A DNA stretch of 64,000 bases from Sipunculus nudus (lineage: Eukaryota; Annelida; Sipuncula; Golfingiida; Sipunculidae), in assembly GCA_026874595.1 (NCBI GenBank), contig CM049308.1, positions 75,687,124-75,751,123 of the forward strand, given 5' to 3'. Position numbers and translations under genes: made by a program. Shown one piece after another: positions 60,401 to 64,000 of the stretch (the stretch's first letter is position 1; the number at the start of each line of letters is the position of its first letter). Below the pieces are notes generated by a model that did no database searches, was not told where the DNA came from, and saw only the letters and a list, made by a program, of their open reading frames with translations.

Positions 60401-62838
60401 TGAAAGATTTTTTTAATAAGATATTGGGTGAGAATTTTTTAATTTGCAGTTTAAATCAGCTCTAAATCCGACTTTCCGTTGTATTCCGCGTATTTGATAT
60501 AATTCCGTTTTTGAACCCTAATTCCGTTTTCGAACCCTAATTCCGTTTTTCCGTCCATTTTTCCGTTAAAACGGAAAAAACGGGGCTCTATATATGTTAC
60601 TAGTGTATAATTTACAATGCAGTACATTACCCCAACCTGTCAGTATTTATTAATATATCATATTTAGTATGTCATTCTTCAGAGTATCTTGCCTGTTTTG
60701 TATTTTATTGCAACTTTGTACTTCTTGTGATGTATATATTTTAGCTGCAATTGATTATTACAATATCAATTTCTCCTGAGATGGAAGCAGTACCATTCAA
60801 TATTATAGTGTCTTCTGCAACCTATCATTGCATAATATTTTACATTATGGATGGAGCCCATTACAATTATACCTTACTTCTGCTAGCGTATTTGTATTTG
60901 TGTTTTACTATCACAGTCACAATATTTCACCTTCCAAAGATATGCCCCTCTCTCACATTGAATTTGTCTCACTTTGATTTCATTCTCTAAGGCTTTCAAA
61001 TACATATATTTTATCTTCAGATGCAGGTGTAACAAAGCTGACGACCATACCTGGGACTGATTCAATTCTTACTCTGTTCAGCAATGTAAGTATCAGTGGG
61101 AGAGCTTTAGTAATTCATGTTATATGGGGTTAGTCAAGTGAAAATCCTTTACAGTACCAGGTGATAACCCAGGAGTGACCCACACATGCGCACACACACA
61201 CGTATCAGTAAATGATCTTTGGAAACATTGAACCAACAGTTTAAAACAAAAGAATATGTTTGATCAAGCTGTGATGGTGCATATATATTGATGTGGATTA
61301 TTATAAATACAGGGAAACCTTTGGATTACAGACACTTATGGGACCTGACATTTTGCCCGCAATAGAGAGGTGCCCTTAGATTGGAGTTTATAGATTTCAG
61401 GATATACTTTCAAGGGACAGCCAATTAATGGCTATAAATAGAAGGTGCCCTTAGTACAGAGGTGCATGTAAGGAGAATTTTGTACCTTGTATCATTTGCA
61501 GGAGACCCTGGTGTTTTGGAGTGCACCCACACTGACCATTTTGTACCACTGGGATACCATAGCAGTGAAGGATTTCTTGCTGTTGGATGCTGGAGCTAAA
61601 GACACAGGGTAATTGTAATATATGTAAACACACTCCTAAGATCCCCATTATATCTATCTGTTTGCACCGTATATTGGCCAATATAGTGTCTCATTAGCAG
61701 AGCAATTATCAAATCAAAGTACCTTAAATGTGCTAACTTACTCAAATATATTACAATTTTACCTTTACTTTTGAAAGAGTTGAACTGCTTCAAGATTTGA
61801 TTAAGCTGGATATTAAGTTTGACAATTTTTAGCTCAGCTGACTATAAGTCATCTGAGCTATAGTCATGGTCCATTATTCGTCATCCATATGTCTGTCTGT
61901 AAGACTGGTACATTTTGAAACTAATAGGCCTACGAACTCAAAATTCTGCATACTGTTAGATGTCCAGAAGATCTCCAACCAAACCAAAAACTGTGTCACT
62001 GCAACTTTGTTCCTTTGAGAATTTAGGGAAAAACCTCAAATTTCCATTAAAAAACCTATTATCACATTTCAGGACTGCCTAATATCAAAACCACTTATCT
62101 GTTTTTCTAAATATTTACCATAAGAATTCTCCTATATATTTTCTTTATACATGCCAGAAATTAAAACTGTTAAGTGTAATTTCTATAAGTTATGGGCTTG
62201 AGCATATTGGACTTTGTAAAAAATCAGGAAAAAAAATTGCTCACTTAACATGTAATTCTTTTAAGCTAGGACTTTCTTTCCAAGTGTATACCTTTGTTTA
62301 ATTAAGATTTAATTGTAGACTCAAAATTAGATCTGAACTTTGTAAATTGTTTAAGTTGTTAGCATAAAAATAAAATCAGTACCTTAAATTTTGCCCAACT
62401 TTGAACATGGCAGGTTTTTCTTCCTTTGAGTACTGTTGATTTAATTTTCACAGCATGTAAACATACATATTTAAATTTAAATTCGAAATTTGAAAATAAA
62501 AGCTTGAAAATTAGGCTTGTTATTGATTTTTTTCTTGAGGCTCTGCTGTAGTCACTTGCTTTGTCCAGATGCAGGCAATTCACTCCTGGTCACTGGAAGT
62601 CAGCTATGATTAGTTACAGTCATTGAGGGAGATCCCCTGCTGTGACAGGTGTGCAGTTATTCTCCTATCACTCCCCCCCCCCCCTCCATGCCAACCCTCC
62701 CCACCAAGGGTTATGCAGTAATTATAATTGTTTGCACTGTATTTCCTAAATTGTAATGCTGTTTCCATTCCAGTATACAAAACTTTCCTTGAAAAGTAAT
62801 TCAAGGAGTAATCCAGAAGATGCCAATGTTGTGTTAAG
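54486..62838 (+). CDS. KNTC1: KNTC1 (ROD), 5' part; runs off the right edge
   Basis: Coding exons: 54486-54614, 55494-55614, 56099-56214, 57141-57210, 57576-57656, 58699-58847, 59598-59697, 61021-61085 and 61502-61608; all are GT-AG with matching phases. They encode about 312 residues, starting MDVWEDLEIGF and ESGSALYQVDTLATISPTGE. They align in order, without gaps in key segments, with the N-terminus of animal KNTC1 (about 2,200 residues): NPVIQLCS, CAETRLTLLAEGCQQHLVTL, YNNLLIGLNGNIWCFSNIAL, VITGGFGEEILCVWE and TLVFWSAPTLTILYHWDTI. This is the beta-propeller of ROD, which with ZW10 and Zwilch forms the RZZ complex that recruits dynein and Mad1-Mad2 to unattached kinetochores. A tenth exon is likely at 62774-62838 (ends NPEDANVVL). 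The exon expected between it and 61608 was not found. Confidence 0.93.
56690..57030. other. GC-richer segment in KNTC1 intron 3
   Basis: Differs in composition from the rest of the intron and has open frames on both strands. The KNTC1 frame is complete without it, so it is probably a repeat fragment. Confidence 0.4.
58080..58460. repeat. repeat-like segment in KNTC1 intron 5
   Basis: Contains a CATCTGTCTGTCTGCC run and two related AAATATGG.TGC/CCC phrases 120 bp apart (near 58315 and 58430). Likely an old dispersed repeat; KNTC1 coding is unaffected. Confidence 0.4.
59951..60590. mobile_element. MITE in KNTC1 intron 7, 6-bp flanking repeat
   Basis: TAGAGCCCAGTTTTTTTCCG at the left is mirrored by the complement of TAGAGCCCCGTTTTTTCCG at the right. 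TATATG flanks both ends (59945-59950 and 60591-60596). Near the right end TTCCGTTTT-GAACCCTAA is repeated twice. The element is 640 bp and non-coding; ends suggest hAT-like, but the duplication is short of 8 bp. Confidence 0.65.
61829..62460 (+). repeat. dispersed repeat family B, longest copy, in KNTC1 intron 9
   Basis: Starts with the TAGCTCAGCTGACT / AGTCATCTGAGCTA palindrome and contains both the proximal part seen at 47847-48080 and the distal part seen at 49240-49640. The reverse copy at 10330-10745 spans the same junction, so this is the true continuous order. Confidence 0.75.
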
Positions 62839-62839
62839 G

Positions 62840-64000
62840 TAGCATTTTTAAATAAATCAATTTTCTTTTAAAAGATTTTAACAAATTAAAATATAATTAA
62901 ACCCAACAGTATGCATAAATTTATAAAATATGAAGCAAATTATGGATTTATGAAGGCACAATTAAAAATCGTGAAATCTGAATCAAGTATTATTTACAGT
63001 TATTAATTTTTTTCCAAATTTAAAAAATATATTTTTGTGTTAAAAAATAAATATATCTTTGTATGCATGATGTGGTGTTATCTGATTGAGATTTATGATG
63101 ATGCAGTTAAGAATAATGAATCAACTTTTATATTCAGATATATATATATATATTATATTGGAAATGAATAGAAATATAAACTTAAAATAAAAAAACTGCT
63201 GTGATAATAAATTGAGGATCTTATACAAGCATTTGTTCATTTTTCTGCCTCAGCAGAATTGGAGATCAGGCTCTTTGTTTGCCATGTATGTTTATGCAGA
63301 AAGTGTTGTTAATCCAACAATCTCCCCCCCCCCCCCCCCCCCCCCCACTGCCATTGATTCCTTTGCACCTGTGCACTGGGACATTAGTTTTTATTGCAAA
63401 TGTGTAAAATTTATTTAATTTAAAAAATAATTTGAGTATAAAAAATTAAGATCTGATTGAAACATATTCTTTCCTCGGGAGAATGGAACATAAGGTTGTT
63501 ATCAGCTCTTTCTGTCCATCATATCCCGTTATCATTGAATATATATTAAATATAAAATTTTTCCTATAAGCACTGTTGAAATAACTTTAATATGCTGTAT
63601 GTGTATGGATTAAAGCTATTAAAGTATAAAATTTGAAAGCAACTTATGTATTTAGTTGTATAATATTATATGCTAAACTTTAATTGGATGGTTCAAATTC
63701 CCCCCCCCCCCCCCCAACACACACCACCACCAAGTCCTTGCATCTATGGACTGGGAACATTAGTTATATTTCAACTGTAAACATTTCATAACATTAAAAA
63801 ATACATATATTTAATAATATATATTATAAAAAAAATAGGTCCAACTGAACAAATTTGTAAACTACTGACCAGTCAACAATTTATCAAAAAGCCAACCAAT
63901 AATCAAGGTAATAATATACATCTTATGGTCACAAACTGCTCACATGCTTCAATTTTAAAATAAGAAAATGCATGGTGTGGTCACAAAATATTATTTGCAA
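62840..64000. other. AT-rich intron, no further KNTC1 exon found
   Basis: No segment matches the expected continuation of KNTC1 in the required phase. Contains an AT run at about 63138-63153 and C tracts. Confidence 0.45.
63322..63346. repeat. C tract
   Basis: Uninterrupted C run. Shorter C tracts occur at about 62668-62681 and 63701-63715, each followed by CA- or CCA-rich sequence. Confidence 0.8.

Noticed and set aside
62551-62612. Frame with MQAIHSWSLEV, resembling a KNTC1 segment
   Set aside because: Phase does not fit exon 9, there is no good donor, a stop follows at once, and the segment appears to be the tail of dispersed repeat family B.
63839-63907. Possible KNTC1 exon ending at a CAAG|GTAATA donor
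   Set aside because: The only frame without a stop is not in phase with the 62774-62838 exon, and the acceptor lacks a pyrimidine tract.
1-64000. CRISPR array, bacterial operons or viral gene clusters
   Set aside because: No spaced identical repeats of CRISPR type, no ribosome-binding-site-linked gene runs, and the real genes are intron-containing animal genes.

Overview
This is a eukaryotic nuclear window from an invertebrate animal, most likely a mollusc or another lophotrochozoan. It is AT-rich and intron-rich, has many short inverted-repeat (MITE-like) DNA transposons, long AT and C/G tracts, tRNA-derived SINEs and several dispersed repeat families. There is no bacterial-style gene packing. 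Most short open frames are chance frames in repeats or introns. The lineage call is inference; no rRNA or mitochondrial marker is present.

Three protein-coding loci can be supported. (1) 25591-27037, plus strand: one large coding exon for an unrecognised 380-residue, Ser-rich, basic protein. Its C-terminus holds seven regularly spaced T/V-Q-x motifs that resemble a multivalent dynein light chain LC8 docking array. (2) 42776-36499, minus strand: a complete six-exon LIN52 gene, the MuvB/DREAM subunit, rebuilt from splice sites; it encodes 113 residues and every exon phase fits. (3) 54486 to beyond the right edge, plus strand: the 5' part of KNTC1 (ROD, of the RZZ kinetochore complex). Nine exons encode the first ~312 residues, the start of the N-terminal beta-propeller, and a tenth exon is likely. 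LIN52 and KNTC1 lie head to head about 11.7 kb apart and both act in cell-cycle control.

Layout: 1-12.3 kb is non-coding with dispersed repeats, a tRNA-derived SINE (about 4.1 kb) and one weak first-exon candidate (4640). 12.3-18.8 kb is a complex repeat array: eight units of about 148 bp, then two tandem 1.93-kb units, each made of four ~330-bp sub-repeats, flanked by ~270-bp direct repeats. 18.8-25.5 kb holds a TIR element with a tRNA-like segment, a GC-richer promoter-like region (about 21.0-21.4 kb), a palindrome cluster (22.84-23.13 kb) and possible first exons. 27-36 kb has a 40-bp minisatellite, MITEs, a minus-strand CRE/TATA promoter candidate (about 30.0 kb), a 22-bp tandem repeat, a 2.3-kb repeat block and a Harbinger-like MITE. 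36-43 kb is LIN52, with a hAT-type MITE in intron 1. 43-54 kb is the inter-promoter region, rich in TIR elements, including a hAT element carrying a nested Harbinger-like element. 54-64 kb is KNTC1, with a MITE and a dispersed repeat in its introns.
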